Positions 1 through 13,986 are shown, numbered from the stretch's first letter. The stretch: 64,000 nucleotides of DNA from Arcuatula senhousia (GCA_963971305.1 OZ020306.1:38337512-38401511), one strand, 5' to 3'. A program made the numbers and translations. The notes: generated by a model from the letters alone, not told the origin.

Positions 1-1061
1 AAAGCAAAATAAAAACCCAGCTGTGATATTTGTTAACCATATATTGCTTAAATCTAAATCATTTTGGTGTCTGCAATATAAATAGGGAAAGGAACAAGAA
101 AGAAGTGATAAAATGAACATGAAATGATGAGCTGTTGACAAACTAACTATTAGATAAAAAGAATATGTTTTATGCCCCCCTAAAACTGTATATATATTGT
201 TTTTTGCACAAAACTCACGTAAAAAAACACCTAAAAAAATTCGAAAACCAATCCTAACACTGCCAAATACATCTTTGCTTCCATTTAGTATTAAGCCAGT
301 TAAGCCACTGACTGCTACTAGCCATAGCTCAACAAGTATTGTACCTCCCATTTCCAAGTCTTTCTGTCATCTATTTCACATTTTCTTTCAATATTTTAAT
401 GGTCAAAAGTGAAAGTGAAAACTAAACCCTCTGTACTATGCTCTAAATGCAAATTAAAAATAATTCTTAGCTGCAAAATGAATGCAATTTTGTCCGAAAG
501 AATTAATAGATTGCAATAAATTAGATGCTGATCATGACCTGCAAGTTTTCTACTGTAAATTCATTCCATAAATGCTTATGGCCAATCAAATGTTCCATTC
601 CCCCAAGCTGAACAGGAGTTCATCAAGGTACTTTGGAGTACTGGTGCTTAATCTATCTATAGAATGTTGTAATAATAGAAGTTAATCTTTTTGATCAGTT
701 AAACTCACACATTCATTGAAAATGAAAACTACTCATAGGTTGATGATTTTTACCTAAAGAAAAAAAAACTCCTGTCTCTGAGGGAAAATTGCTTATATCT
801 ACCATTGTTGCAACAAAATAATATTTTTTATGAATTTAATGCTTTAACCAACTCTTTGACATTTATCTTTCTCATTTTCTTTTATATAAATATCCTTTTT
901 GAGCTATTTTTTTCAATGTGAAATTTTCAACAGGTACCCGGTAAGTCTTTTATACTAGGAAAATTTTTCCTTCATACAACAAGATAATCTCCTCTCTAAA
1001 GATGCGAGTTTAAACTGATCAGAGAGATTAACTTCCATTGTAACACATTCAATAGGAGGAT
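1..1061. other. AT-rich intergenic DNA, no gene seen
   Basis: No open frame with recognisable protein content and no structured repeat was found here. The short open frame at 197-412 is low-complexity and has no codon or family signal. Confidence 0.5.
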
Positions 1062-1439
1062 TAAGTATGGGAAGTATGAGAGCCGGTGGTGTAGTGGTTA
1101 ATGCGTCGGGCCACTAACACCAAGGTTCCTGGTTCGATCCTCGTCCGGGGTGAAAATTTCATGAACCAATTTTCCGACTCTCTCTTGACACCATTTGCGA
1201 GGATGGTCTCAAGGAATGATGCTAGTCCTTCGGAAGGGACGTAAAAAGGTCCCGTGTATATGGAGAGCAATACCCCATGCACGTTAAAGACCCCTTTGTA
1301 GATTTCAATAAGAGTAGGCTCAATGGGGGCCGCTGCAAAGGCCACACTCGCAACCTGCTAGCTGGAGAGGGATTTACATAAGCATTAAGCTTGTTTCCCA
1401 ATCCAGGATAAATAAATATGTTTAAACTAAGTATGGGAA
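1062..1439 (+). mobile_element. tRNA-derived SINE with 12-bp target site duplication
   Basis: The body (about 1074-1427) starts with a tRNA-like RNA polymerase III head: an A-box-like stretch TGGTGTAGTGGTTAATGCG and, about 40 bases later, a B box GGTTCGATCC. An unrelated body of about 250 bases follows, ending in an AATAAATAAATATG tail. The 12-base sequence TAAGTATGGGAA flanks it directly at 1062-1073 and 1428-1439, the mark of LINE-driven insertion. The near-perfect duplication suggests a fairly recent event. It is not a tRNA gene: the 3' half of the cloverleaf does not close and the transcript clearly runs on. Confidence 0.85.
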
Positions 1440-2399
1440 CTCAAAAGCACCTTGATGAGTCCCTGTTCAGCTTGGGGTAATTAATCATTTTATTGACTAT
1501 AAAACACTATTAACCCACTAGCAGAGAGCATATAATAAGACTGAATGAGGAATTTTTGTGGAAACCCTATCCATCTCCAGGATTGAGGACTAAGAATACA
1601 TCAGCCATGATCAGGTTGAGAAATATGTGATGTCATCAGGCTCATTGTTAAACTTTTTGTAAAGGGATGGAGCTTTGATTAAGTTTAGATAATTGTTTGA
1701 ATTTTACACACATTGTCACTAAACTGGAAAAGGAAAGATAAATGATGATGATGCAGATGTTATAACTTATTCATAAATCGGTATATCAAGCTGTTGCAAA
1801 ATATTAATTTCATGTTAAATGAAAGGGGTGCAAATGTTGTAAACTAAAGTCACTAATACATATTCCAAGTTTCATTCACTTTGGACTGCCTTAACATTTT
1901 TTCCCTTGCTTTTGTTTGCATCCAAACTTTCAATCCATATCAAGTAGCATCACATGGCATGGCTTTTAAGATGTCTTCATGATAAGATATTTCAGGCATT
2001 TCTTCAATCTATGAGAAATCCAAACTAAACATTCAAACGCTTAATAAGGCATAGCAGCGTCTAGATAAATAATGTTTACATAAGATCTGAGAATTTTTTT
2101 TTACGTGTACACTTGATCCCTTCTACCAGTGCATTTTCTTTGTTTTTTTTCAGATAAAGCCAAATATCAACTGTTACAATGCCCTGTCATTTGGCCTCCA
2201 TGTGCAAGTTAATTTCATTATTGTTGTTATTAAATCTGCTCACATATGTTTAAAAGGTTATTAAGGGGTTATTTATACTTTATTCAATGAACAATTTTAA
2301 TGAAAAGAAAAGGAATAGAGAAAACAACCCAAGTAATCTTATAGCTTGAAAAGAAATAATCTGCGAATTTTATATCTAGATCTGCTATACTTTATTTTC
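1440..2399. other. Intergenic DNA, nothing recognised
   Basis: AT-rich sequence without a supported gene or repeat structure. Confidence 0.4.
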
Positions 2400-4170
2400 A
2401 GTTACTAAGATCATAAGATGTTTATAGAACTTAAACATGGCAAATATATGCAATAAAAATAATCAATCACTCAACCGGAAAATCATGGTCAAGGTCAAAA
2501 GATGAGGATGAAACTGTTAAGCTACTACTGTGGCATATGCATACCAAGTTTCATCAACCTAGGACCTATAGTGGTGCTCGCAAAACTTTTCCATTGCTAT
2601 TATATGAATTGAAAATTGTCAAAGTCACTCAACCGAAAAATCAAGGTCAAGTTCAAACGATGGGGATTCAACTGTGCTAAGCTACTACTGAGACATATGC
2701 CTACCAAGTTTCATCAACCTAGGACCTAGTTCTTGAAAGGTCAAAAGATGGGGATGCAAATGTGCTAAGCTACACTTGGGGCATATGCATACCAAGTTTC
2801 ATCAACCTAGGACTTATAGTTCTTGAGATATAGAGGTGCTCATAAAACTTTTCCAAAACGTTAACGCCGCCGTCCCTTCCAGTAAAGTAACACCTATGTC
2901 CCGCTCTGCTTTGCAGGCGAGACAAAAATCAACCATTTTATTTGATGTGGAACTGTCCATACTCCTAAAACTGATTTAACAATTTTGCTGCAATTTTATA
3001 CGATTGTTTGATGTTTAAATTTGCATATGTTGTTGATCATATCCCACCACAGCATGTAAAGGACCAACTACAATACAAGAGTTAACACTAAAGTATGTCT
3101 CGCCTGCCATCACCATCAGAAACAATTATTCTTTCTTACTTTCACTATATTTTGAATTTACATGGATTTTCAGTTTATGAGATCAAAAAATGTTTATAGA
3201 ACTTAAACATGGCAAATATATGCAATAAAAAATAATCAAAGTCACTCAACTGGAAAATCAAGGTCAAGGTCAAAAGATGAGGATGTAACTGTGCTAAGCT
3301 ACTACTGGGGCATATGCATACCAAGTTTCATCAACCTAGGACCTACAGTTCTTGAGATATGGAGGTGCTCGCAAAACTTTTCCATTGCTATTATACAGGT
3401 CGAGTCTTCTAGATTTCATTTGACCTATCAATCAATCAAAATTTTATAAAATTTACCTTTCAAATGGGAGAAAGTAGTTAAAACTTTTTCGACGTTTTTA
3501 TAGAAAAGTTCTGATCTTTAACTTCCTCGCTCACATTTCGTCAATACCAAATAGTTTTGGTTTTCAACGTAGTTTTAGTTGGCATGGGTAAATTCTCCTT
3601 AAAAAGTAATGATATGTTCCACATTTTGACTTCTTTTTCATTCGGTGCATTGGTCAATGGACAATAACAAAGGTAAACATAACACTAAAATCTCCCTACT
3701 GGACAATGCTCTCCGGGGGAAAATTGGTGTCATTTAAAACTTAACTTTTTATCTTATATTGATGCAAATAGACTAACAATTTTTCACCGCTCATTTTTAA
3801 CATTTGTTCAGCAAGTCAGTTTTTGTTCAATTATTTCTTAAAAAGCATGTGTTTGTGGTCGTAGTTATTTATATACTCTCAAAAACCAGTGGTCAAAAGT
3901 TTGATGTAAACATTATCCTTAAAAGGTAAATTCCTCGACCTGTTATATGTATTGACAATTGTCAAAGTCACTCAACTAAAAAATCAAGGTCAAGGTCAAA
4001 AGATGGGGATGCAACTGTGCTAAGCTACTACTGGGGCATATGCATACCAAGTTTCATCAACCTAGGACCTATAGTTCTTGAGATATGGAGGTGCTCATAA
4101 AACTTTTCCAAAAAGTTAACGCGGCCGTTGCCGCCAGTAAAGTAACACCTATATCCCGCGAGACAAAAAC
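2400..4170 (+). repeat. Dispersed repeat with reiterated ~130-bp core, two copies
   Basis: Two related blocks (about 2400-2930 and 3170-4170) start with the same sequence (ATAGAACTTAAACATGGC). They carry five full or partial copies of a core containing CAAGGTCAAGGTCAAAAGAT, then CATATGCATACCAAGTTTC and ATCAACCTAGGACCTA, and end near a CGCGAGACAAA / GGCGAGACAAA segment. No coding capacity is seen. The layout resembles the small bivalve repeats that carry tandem cores. The second block is interrupted by the element at 3395-3943. Confidence 0.6.
3395..3943. mobile_element. 549-bp non-autonomous DNA transposon
   Basis: The terminal inverted repeats are ACAGGTCGAG and CTCGACCTGT. The flanks are TAT (3392-3394) and TAT (3944-3946), and the neighbouring copy of the host repeat near 2600 shows the empty site (GCTATTATATG) with a single TAT. 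There is no open frame inside, so it depends on a transposase from elsewhere. The superfamily is not certain from a 3-bp duplication alone. Confidence 0.75.
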
Positions 4171-6070
4171 CAGCAGCCTTCAACAAGGCCAGTAGGCGCT
4201 GGACGCAGTTTTGCAATTGGCCCATGGTCTAAATAAAATACAAATAATTCAAATCCAGTCCTGAAAGTTGATACCATTGAACTGACAGAAATCTAGAGAG
4301 GATATCACAAATACAGATTAATTTTTGTTTTTGCCTTCAAAAAAATTCCTGGTAATAGGTACACCTACATACTCTGTACTAGCTACATACCAAGATTCCC
4401 TGAACTCTATTGAGTAGTTTCATTGACCATGAGCCTAGTTTTTTCCTGTTTGACAGATGCAAAGGTAGCCAGGACAAGAAATCCATATATCTTCCCAACA
4501 AAATGGGAGATGGCTTCATAAATACATGGATATGGTAGGACCTGCATATAATTCCAAGTAATGAAATCAATGGTATTAAGTTTTACAAAAGATGCAGAAT
4601 AAATTTATAGCACTTTTATTCCAAATTTTCTCAATTTTTCAATCTTATTATTTTATTCACAATTCTCAACACCCTTTTTATTTATCCCCATCTAGTTCCT
4701 TTACTAGAAGCATAATATTTTCTTGATAATCTCTACATGTACTTCAGATCTTTAATGATATTTCTTTAATAGATCCACAACTGACAATGCTGTTTGACTA
4801 GATTAAGATATAACATTTTTTTTTTCAAATTCATTAAGAAAATCAGATATAAATTTCTTGATCAAGTTGTAAAGTCTCTGTATAGTCTTACACACTATTT
4901 AAGATAATGGAATAAATTCAATACAACAAAATGGGCAAATATGAAATCAGCAAAATTATGGATATTTGTATCTTCAGGTTAATTTTGATTTTAAAAACAG
5001 GCAGTTATGATCTATTTCAATTTAATTAACTTATAACTGCAACATTTTACATTGTAAATAATGTTTTTTTAAAACATGTGTAACATTTATCATTTTTTTC
5101 CAATATGAGCTTCAGGGCAAATTTTGCTTATTTGAAAATACAAATTCATTAAAAAAATCACATCAATAGTTCTACAAATCTTAGTACTGTGGATCAACCC
5201 ACACTAAATACACCAAAAATGATTTCTGTAAAGTAACTGGCCTAATATTAAAATTTTGAACATTTTTTTTCACAACCATGTAATTCCTTAATTCATGTCA
5301 ATGTAAAACAATATTGACAAAAAGTTATTAATTATTATATATAAAAATCATAAAACCAAGAAGGCAACAAAAGTAAAGTTTGGTATAAAGTTTTCAATAT
5401 TCCTCTTTTTTGATGAGCCAATTTTTAAGTAATGCAACATCTTCAGAACTAACAAGAACTAATTCCAACTTGCTGTTTTCTCTTACAAAATAGCTCTTTT
5501 TACATGTTTTATAGAGATCATTTTGATATCTATGTATTCTATTGCACACTGATTAAATATATCCCATCACTGATAGATCAAATGTAAATCAGTACTATAA
5601 ATAGAAAATTAAAAGTATTGAAATATTAAAGATGTTCTGACAGCAATTGCTAGCTTTTTCTCTTTTTTTAAATAAAATGTATTAAGTCATTAAAATAGTA
5701 ATAGCACTAGTGACTATAAAGATTATCACTTTCATAGGGGTATCAAGAATTCACTTAAGGTCATATAAAGCAATTTCAATTACATTGAGTGAAAACTAAA
5801 TTCATTAATATAAAACATAAAATAAATATTTGGTGTTTGTTCGACATACATCTATACAGCCAAAAATAACACGGATCTAAATGGTGGCTGACATTTTCAT
5901 TACAATAAATAAAACCGTAAACAAATAAAAAGTCCTCGACATAGTTCATATCACTCTTACTAAAGTAACTTCTTCAGAGTGTATGAAATGTTTATGGGTG
6001 ATGGTGCATGCACTTATAGGATCATTTTTCTAAGCTGCCAGGCTCCCTTTGCATACAAATATCACAGGTA
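4171..6070. other. Downstream flank of LSM14, no gene seen
   Basis: AT-rich. It probably holds the 3' untranslated region of the minus-strand LSM14 gene next to 6071. I could not single out one poly(A) signal with confidence; several TTTATT strings (AATAAA on the minus strand) occur. Confidence 0.35.
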
Positions 6071-9000
6071 CTACGATTCTGCTGTTGCTGTCTGTTTTTG
6101 CTGAAAAATATAATAGTTTTTAAAACAAAATGTTCACAAGAAAAGAAAGTTTTGTTTACAATTTTTCAACTCACAATCTAAATTAGGTTAAGGAACATGT
6201 AAAATGAAAATTGGATATATTTCTATTACAATGGTTCCAACATATGACTATATTGTGTAATGAAGAATATTGAAGACATTGCATTTAAGGGATGTATTGT
6301 AATTTTACTCACAAAGGTAAACAATGTGCCTAGTTTATTGGGAAGCATTAAATCATTCAACTTCTACAATTCCCCTTACTCTATTTGCTGAGCCCTGGCG
6401 TCTGTCTAAACCTGCTGCTTCATAGTCGTAATTATAATCTACCCAACCTTGGCTTCGGTTTCTATTGCCAAATCCTCCTCCACCGCCAGCACTACTTCCT
6501 CGTGGGCGACCTGAAACACAGCAAGTTTCGTTACTTTCTGTTCAGTAGTTTTAGATCAGAAAAAAAAAAAATCAGACAAAGGTTAACAGAAAAGTAATGG
6601 CAATAGTTCAAAGAACATTCTGCCCATTTGAATAAAAAAGATTGTTAAATGATAGGAAGTCCTGTCTCTTTATTTTTAGATATGGTGTACTTGTACATGA
6701 GATAACATCTCATGTGCATGATGTGTACACTTTGTTTTTTACCATTATTTAAATTTATGTTAATTCTAAAACCTAAGGTTTAACTCCCTCCATGGTTGTT
6801 TTGTCCTTAGCTATATTCATTTGGATTTCGTTTGGTTTTATACATGTACATTTTGAACTTAATTTTTTTTTAAATTGTGGGTTTCCAAGGTTTGAGTTTC
6901 AGTGCTGCTGATGAGGAATAATTTTCTGAAATGGCCTTTCAGCTCATAATAATTAATTGCAGTTGGAGTTAGCATATGTGTTATGGTCCCATGTTCATTT
7001 ACTCAATATCCTTTCATAAATAATTTAGTGACAATTTCAGTCTGATTACGTTCTATCCCAATTTTCATATGCTTAATAACTTTGTTGAGGGTCAAAAATA
7101 AGGAGTAAATAGAAATGTTAACAATGACTTATATCTGCTTTCATTGTTTCAAAAATAAGTATATAACATTGCAAACTCAAGAATAGTATCAGAATAAAAT
7201 TCTTGACAAGTGTAATGTACAAATAAATCTTATCACAAATATAAATGTACATCTTGATATGTCAATCGAAAACACATTCCCTCATGTCCTAAAAATATCC
7301 ATTTATATACTTCTCCCAAAAGACATTATTGAAACTAAGAATAAAAAGACTAACTGCTGGAAAAAATTTCTATTTTACCTCTGTAGCCACCTCGTGAGTA
7401 ACCTCGTGACCCTCGATCATTGTAATAACCTCTGTTATTATAACCTCTACTGTAACCACGGTAGCCTCCAAAACCTCGGTTTCCAAAATTTCGTCTATCT
7501 GACATGCCAAAGGTTTCTACATTCAACTTTCGCTCTTCTTTCCAACTTGTTCTTGTTGATTTTCTACAATACAAAATCAAACATACAGCACACTTTAAGC
7601 AGTCATAATAGGTTTTAATAAACACAGGCTTCCCTCCTCAACATTAATGGACGACTTGGTACATACATTCAATAGTCAAGCCAAAAATCTCTTGAAATGT
7701 CATAATTTACATGACAAGTCTCGTTAACACTTAATTCTTCAGTAGTGTTAAGAGTTCAAGTTCAATATCAGTAGGTTATCTTCAAGGTCGAACCCAAGTG
7801 TCCAGTGTATAAACTCTTAAAATCTACTGGACCTGATCTTGATTTTACTTGAGACTAAACTTAAATAAAAAGAAAACATACTTCTACATTTTAATCAATT
7901 CTTTTGAATTAAATGTTTAAAACATGTTAATTTGTGTTGGTTCCAGCCATAGAAAGAAACATGCAGTGTTTTTTTTTGCATTATAAATTACCCCTTCGCC
8001 CTTTCTGTTGCCTCACAACTGATATTATCAAAGAAGGATTTATTTTTGTCATATGGAGTTTCTTGCTCTTCTTCAATCTCATCACCACCATTTTCTATGC
8101 TGTCTTTATCACCATTGACAGATTTATCACCTAAAAATAAAGGGATATAAATTAAGTGTACATAGAATGACCTTCACTGATGTCAATGTTAATTGTCTAT
8201 TCCATATGGTTAGTTTTGCTTATATATGGCTGCACATATGAATGATTTATAAAGAATTAAACACAGAAAGGTTGTGAACTTAAGATGTGTCCGGGTTTTC
8301 GCTTTCATATGACTCTCATTGAATTAACTGATGATTAAATAGGCCACTTTTACATTAACTCTCTACAGAATTGACTTTCTTCTTTTGCTCAAATACATAA
8401 AATTAAACATACAGGAACTCATTTATATGTGAATCTATAGGTAGCAATAAGATGAGAACTATTTAAAAACACATGTTCCTATATAAGAGATATGAATAAT
8501 CAATGTGTTAACAATCTCAAACAAGAGAATCAATTTACACAATCAAAAATGACCACAATAGGCAGTGGAAAAATATTTAACAATGATAATTTTTTTATAC
8601 ACCCAGATGCTTAATCAGCTAAACATTTAAAATATCAAGTTCTCATGAAGAACTTGTCTACTTTTTAGAATACTCTACATGTTGCTAAATTTTTACCAAT
8701 GACAAGCTTTTCTTTTAATTCTCTTTCAATCTCATCTTTGTCAAACTGTGCATTAGCAGTTTCAAAGTCAAACTCTTCCTCAAATTTGAGTGTTTCCCCT
8801 TGTCTGCCGCCTCGTCCCCTGGGAGCACTGCCCCTTACATTGCCACCTCCTCTAGGTCCACCTCTAGGCATACCCCTTGTATTTTGGCCACCTTAATACA
8901 ATATAAAATTCATACATTTAACACGATATTTTTATCTAAATTGATAACCAAATTCCATTTAACATTACAAAAACAGGAAGGGTAATGAAGGAAAGCTTTT

Positions 9001-12000
9001 AAAATTTAACTTTATACTCAATGATTTTTTTTTATCATACCCTTAAATTTTGTTTTCGAACTGGTAAAGGTATATGATATACAATGTTTTATTAAAGTAA
9101 ATGTAAAATTCCAATATCTCTTGTTTACTTTAGACTATGATGAACATACATTACATGTAAATAAAATTTATGATAATCTTAATTAACCTCCTCTTTCAAA
9201 ACCACCACGTCCTCGACTGTTGCCTCTACCTCTAGAATATGATGATGTTGATGGAGGTCTTTGATGATGTTGAGGAGGAGGACGTCTGAAGTCAGGTTTT
9301 TGTGATTGTTGGCCGGAAAGGGGCTTTTCTGGACTTCCACTTGGCATTTGTGTACTTTGGTCTAGGGTTGGGGACTTCCTGTTTGGTTGTGCAGGAGGTG
9401 TGGCTCCTCTAGAACCTAATAACAATTCAATTACACATTTTAAGAATAAACTCATAATCTACCCAAAAACCATTTGAACTTTTTTAAAAAGTAAAATAAA
9501 CAGAACCAACATGTTATGGAGTGTGTCCTCAAATTTATTCACATATGTATTCTTATATAGATGAAAATTAGAGTTGCTATATTCTAAGATACTTTATTTC
9601 ATTATTATTCAAAAATTTAAGGAAGGGCATAGATGAATGATAAATTCAAATTTATATATAACATAAGTGGTAATATAATGTTCAGCCCTGTTAAATATAA
9701 AATATTACAAGCATGTATAAATAAATCTAGCAAGATAACAGCATGTTTCTGTGCAAGCAAAGAAAGCATGATATGAGTGAGACTTGGATGCTTTCATCTT
9801 TTTACATCAGTCACATTCACACATCCCCTATTTAACATGCATAAAGCAAGACAAGTGAAGTTAAGGGGGAATAAAAATACATGCTGATTATTCATGATCA
9901 ATTAATTTTTGCAGTGTTGTCATCCTCGAGTCTCACAAATTCTTGAGATTTTTTAACATAAATAATTATGCAAATTTTTAATATTTATAAAACATATTCA
10001 ATTTCAACATGTTCAATTGGATAAAATTTGAACATGCATTAAAACAAAGAGAAATGACTTTTTAAGAATTTTGACAAATTGCTCACTTGAATATATGTAT
10101 GTAGACGCATATATAGTAAACTACACAATTAATTCCAACTTAACATTTAAATCAGGCAACAAAACAAGTAGTTTTAATTATGGATGACAAGACTGTTTTA
10201 AGCACGATTTCATAAATCTTCTTAGTTACTTTTGCATCTACATGATCTATATAAAACTTTTTCATCAAAATTCTGCAACAGAAAATTTATGAAATAGCCC
10301 CTGATTAGTGTAACAAATGGGTAATAGGTTGGATGATCTGTACCCACCACTGGGCCTCCTAATAGGAGGAGCTCCTCGGGCGCCCACTTGTATACCTTGA
10401 TCCATAGTGGGTGAAACACGATTAAATGATGGGGAGGGCCCACGAGAACCTAACAAAATAAACATTAAGTTGGGTTAGAATTTTGACATACATGGGCTCT
10501 TGTTGGTGCATAAAATTTTATCACATGCATGATTTATTTATTGTGTACTGTACATACTACATAGTTTGATTTTGTGTGTTAAACTACATCATTTGATTTG
10601 TTATTCACAAGAGGGTGTACATATATGGGGTATTGAATAATAATCTAAAATTCCATTCTGATTCATTTCCAAAGGCAAATATTTTAAGACTTAAAAGTAT
10701 CTGTTTCAATTTCAGAATTCAAATTACCTATAATTTTCATTTACAGCTGTATAGGGTGTAAGGTCTATACATGTCCATGTTCTTCTACATACAACAAGAA
10801 AATAAAAGAATTGAGCTATGAACATCTGTCCTGTAAATGTTCACAAATAAAATAAACACCCCTTTCACCAATGACCTCATCTTCGCTAGACAAGGGTTAT
10901 GATCCGCTACCTCTCATCTTCAGATCTTCTTGAAGATGAGAGGTAGCGGATCGTAACCCTTGGCTAGCGAAGATGCAATGACCTAGATGACAACTGGTAT
11001 TATTCATCTACCTGATTGTTGCTGTTGTGGAGGCATACCACCACCGTAAGGTTGAGCTGGACCACCTTGTCCATATTGACTGTAGATACTAGGACCACCA
11101 AATGGCTGGTACGATGAGTTTCCACCACCGCCATGTCCACCAAAGTTACCACCGGATTGCTGTTGAAACGATGTCTGAGATGACTAAAACACACAAAAAA
11201 TAATTAACATAGCTTTATAGAAAATGTCAAACACAGTTTCCCTTTTTTTAAACAGTATTAACTTTTCTAGCTTTAAATACAGTGAACCCACCCACACAAG
11301 AAAAAATACATATCATGCTATTATTTCAATTTTAATGTTAATTATAGGATAATTAATTGGGTCGAGTGAATAACCAAAATATGATCACGAGTCGGTAAAC
11401 GCACACAGATTTAATCAAGTGCGCGGAACTTGTTCCGCGCACGAGTTAAATCTCAGTGCGTTCCTGCACGAGTGATCATATTTTGGTTATTCATGAGATC
11501 TAATTGATTATCGTATTTATTACATAGATAAAATGCCACTATTTAATGGTTTTTAATAAATATATTTGAATGGCGTATGAATGTAGACCGCAGGAGTCAT
11601 GCCGACAACGCAATACAATTCACGACGTCATAATTGAGTTTGACCAGAAAGGACGCAAGAGTGAAAATATTTTTGATAATTTACCAGATTTTATTTCACT
11701 GGGAAAAATCGGTATTTCATATGCATCTATGTAATAAATGATTTAAATACACCAGTTTAATTCAATTTCTTTCATAAAAATGAAGACCCAATTACAATCT
11801 CATTTTTTTATACTTTGATTGAATACAATAATTAATGTAATGTGTGTTTTTTTGTCAACTTAGCACATCAAATTGCAAGCTATATTCTTTCAAATGAACC
11901 ATGCACACTTTATTTTAATTTTTTGTTCTGCAAAAATTTGCTTTGTTTAAAAAACTGCATATCAGGAATAATTCATGATGCATTACATGTACATACAAAG

Positions 12001-13873
12001 GTGATAAAGGAATTTATAAATGAACATGATGCAAGATAAAAAAAAATATAAATATGTCAAAACTTTAAATCTCATTATTATGTGATGAATTATGGGAATG
12101 CTAACTTTAACTATGGCTGGATCTTGCGGCAGTGATGTCTGAAGAGGTTGAGCTTTAGGAGGCTCACAAACATGTAAATCCTTTATGTCACTACCACGAA
12201 AAATTATGTACTCGAAAATTTCATCTCTTGGTGCAACTGGTCTATCTGTAGGTCTATCTTCTGTTCCAAATGAGCGAACTAAAACATAAAAATATAGTTT
12301 AAAAGAAAACATTCATGATTAATAAGATTAGTAAGATTAATATTGCCTCCATTTCATAATAATGAAAACATTGAGTATATTGGAAGAAGTCAAATCAAAT
12401 ACATAAAAATGCTTTATACCATGCGGTATCCAATTATTTCCTGGTCAACTGAGATTCCTCATTTACATGTTTAGGGCTAACCACCTTTTTTGGGACAAGT
12501 TTATATTTCAGTTATTTTACCTTAACATGCCCATCAAAATTTAGATTGTCAAATTAAAACTCTCACTGCAAGCAAGTCAGAAAGAAAAAATACTCCAACA
12601 ACAGTGGAGGTTGGATCTCAAGCTATTTTTTTTATTGGACTTGCTGCCATCCTACATTGTACATGTACATGTACCTCCAACAGCCTAAAAATGATCTAAA
12701 CAAAAAATGAAATGGCTTACATTCTTATATTTCAGCATAGTTGTATATGTACATAAATCCATTTGTAATTGATTTAAACAGACAAGTAGGTCAAATTTTG
12801 ACCCTTCTATGCTCCGATAAGACTTTTAAGTCCTTAAAAGTCAATTTATTCAGGTCAACAAATACAAATTACAAGAATACTGTGGTTTCATTATAATTCG
12901 TTGGTTATCAATTTTCATGGTTTTCGTGGTTGGCATTGACCCACAAAGTTTGATTATTCATGAAAAAGAAATTTAACAGTGATCTGTATGCTTCAGATCA
13001 GAACCACTAATTTAAGAACCCTTACTCCAGAGCATGCGGGACTTACATCGATTTCCTTAGCAGAGCGTCACGTATGGCAAATTTTTTGAAAGCAGGAGAG
13101 AATATTATACAAAATTAGGAAAATATATGTGTGTCGCTAAGCAATAGATCTGTTTTTATGACATTTTCCCAAATTTTTGCCCCCTATCCAATATGGCTGC
13201 AATAACCGTGAAAGGGTCTATTTAGCCACTTTCCTTTTTGAGAAAAGTTTTAAAATGCAGGCTTCCCAAACCTCAAGATAGGACCTTTGTACAAATATTG
13301 CAGGATTGATTAAACATGTCTATTGCACATTTAACTTGATTTTTGAAAGTAAGTTGTATTAGGAAATATGCATATGCATGGTACAATGTTAAGTGTTATT
13401 TGTGCATAGAATGATGAAACTTTTGAAAATGATATGGTTATATTTTATCAAAGTAGGACATGTGTCAGATAGTTCAATATTTACTATGTATAGACATCAT
13501 ACATGCCCTCTTTTACGCAAATTACAACAAAATTATGGATAATTGGAGGTAGGTCTTTCACTTCGTCTTCAGTAACTTATGAAAGAGAAACGCATAGAAC
13601 ATTTTGAATAACTTTTGTATTTTCATTATTAGCTTATTCAAATAACAGATTAAAGTGGGATTTATGCACGGGATGTATATGCTTATGTCTAGCACATTGA
13701 AAAGAATGAATTTGGTTTAAGAGACATTGCTTTGCTTCACCCAAATTACCTTTGGCCAAAGCTACAGTTGATTCATTGGGGTCTATAGTGTACAAAATTC
13801 CCTCATATCGGATTCCAGCCTTCGAAATAAGGCTGATTTTGCTACCGAGGTATGGTATACCCCCTCCACTCAT
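6071..13873 (-). CDS. LSM14: LSM14 / RAP55 / Scd6-family mRNP protein, 10 coding exons
   Basis: Coding exons, in order: 13750-13873, 12106-12278, 11012-11183, 10348-10449, 9188-9415, 8697-8891, 7992-8130, 7379-7563, 6380-6510, 6071-6100, all with GT-AG borders and matching phase, giving about 492 residues. Exons 1-2 encode the N-terminal LSm domain ([17 protein letters not shown], then [14 protein letters not shown] and [13 protein letters not shown]). The middle is Gly/Gln/Pro/Ser-rich. Exon 6 carries the FDF box ([15 protein letters not shown]), exons 7-8 the FFD-like (SFFDNIS) and TFG-like ([11 protein letters not shown]) boxes, and exons 8-9 RGG-type repeats. This order is that of LSM14 proteins, which bind DDX6-type helicases in P-bodies and repress mRNA translation. 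The last short exon assumes the GTAAGG donor at 6374-6379; reading through instead would add VRGIVEVE and stop. No lesion is seen. Confidence 0.95.
10878..10975. mobile_element. 98-bp foldback element with 9-bp target duplication
   Basis: It sits in an LSM14 intron. Two arms of about 45 bases are nearly perfect reverse complements (CATCTTCGCTAG at the left end, CTAGCGAAGATG at the right). CAATGACCT flanks it directly at 10869-10877 and 10976-10984. A 9-bp duplication is typical of the Mutator-like superfamily. No coding capacity. Confidence 0.85.
11349..11511. repeat. Long imperfect palindrome in LSM14 intron
   Basis: Left arm GAATAACCAAAATATGATCA and right arm TGATCATATTTTGGTTATTC pair, as do inner segments GCGCGGAAC / GTTCCGCGC and further interrupted stretches, so nearly the whole 160 bases can fold back. 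It is probably a foldback MITE. A clear target duplication was not identified. Confidence 0.7.
12279..13749 (-). other. LSM14 intron 1
   Basis: A 1.5-kb intron between the two LSm-domain exons. No repeat structure or second gene was recognised in it. The other longer introns of this gene (6511-7378, 8131-8696, 9416-10347, 11184-12105) likewise show only AT-rich DNA apart from the two palindromes listed. Confidence 0.6.
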
Positions 13874-13986
13874 GGCTTACTTAGATGCAAAACTCAAACT
13901 TTAAGAAGGATGCCGCCCGATTGCATTTGCTTCTCAGACTGCAGAAAGAAGAGAAGTAAAATGGCGGATGTTTTGATTCGGTCACA

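Noticed and set aside
1080..1155. tRNA gene
   Set aside because: A and B boxes are present but the sequence is the head of a SINE with a long tail and 12-bp target duplication; no closed cloverleaf.
7259..7618. Plus-strand 119-residue protein
   Set aside because: Antisense to an LSM14 exon with clear GT-AG borders and family motifs.
10878..10975. Rho-independent terminator
   Set aside because: Eukaryotic intron; arms of about 45 bases plus a 9-bp target duplication identify a transposon.
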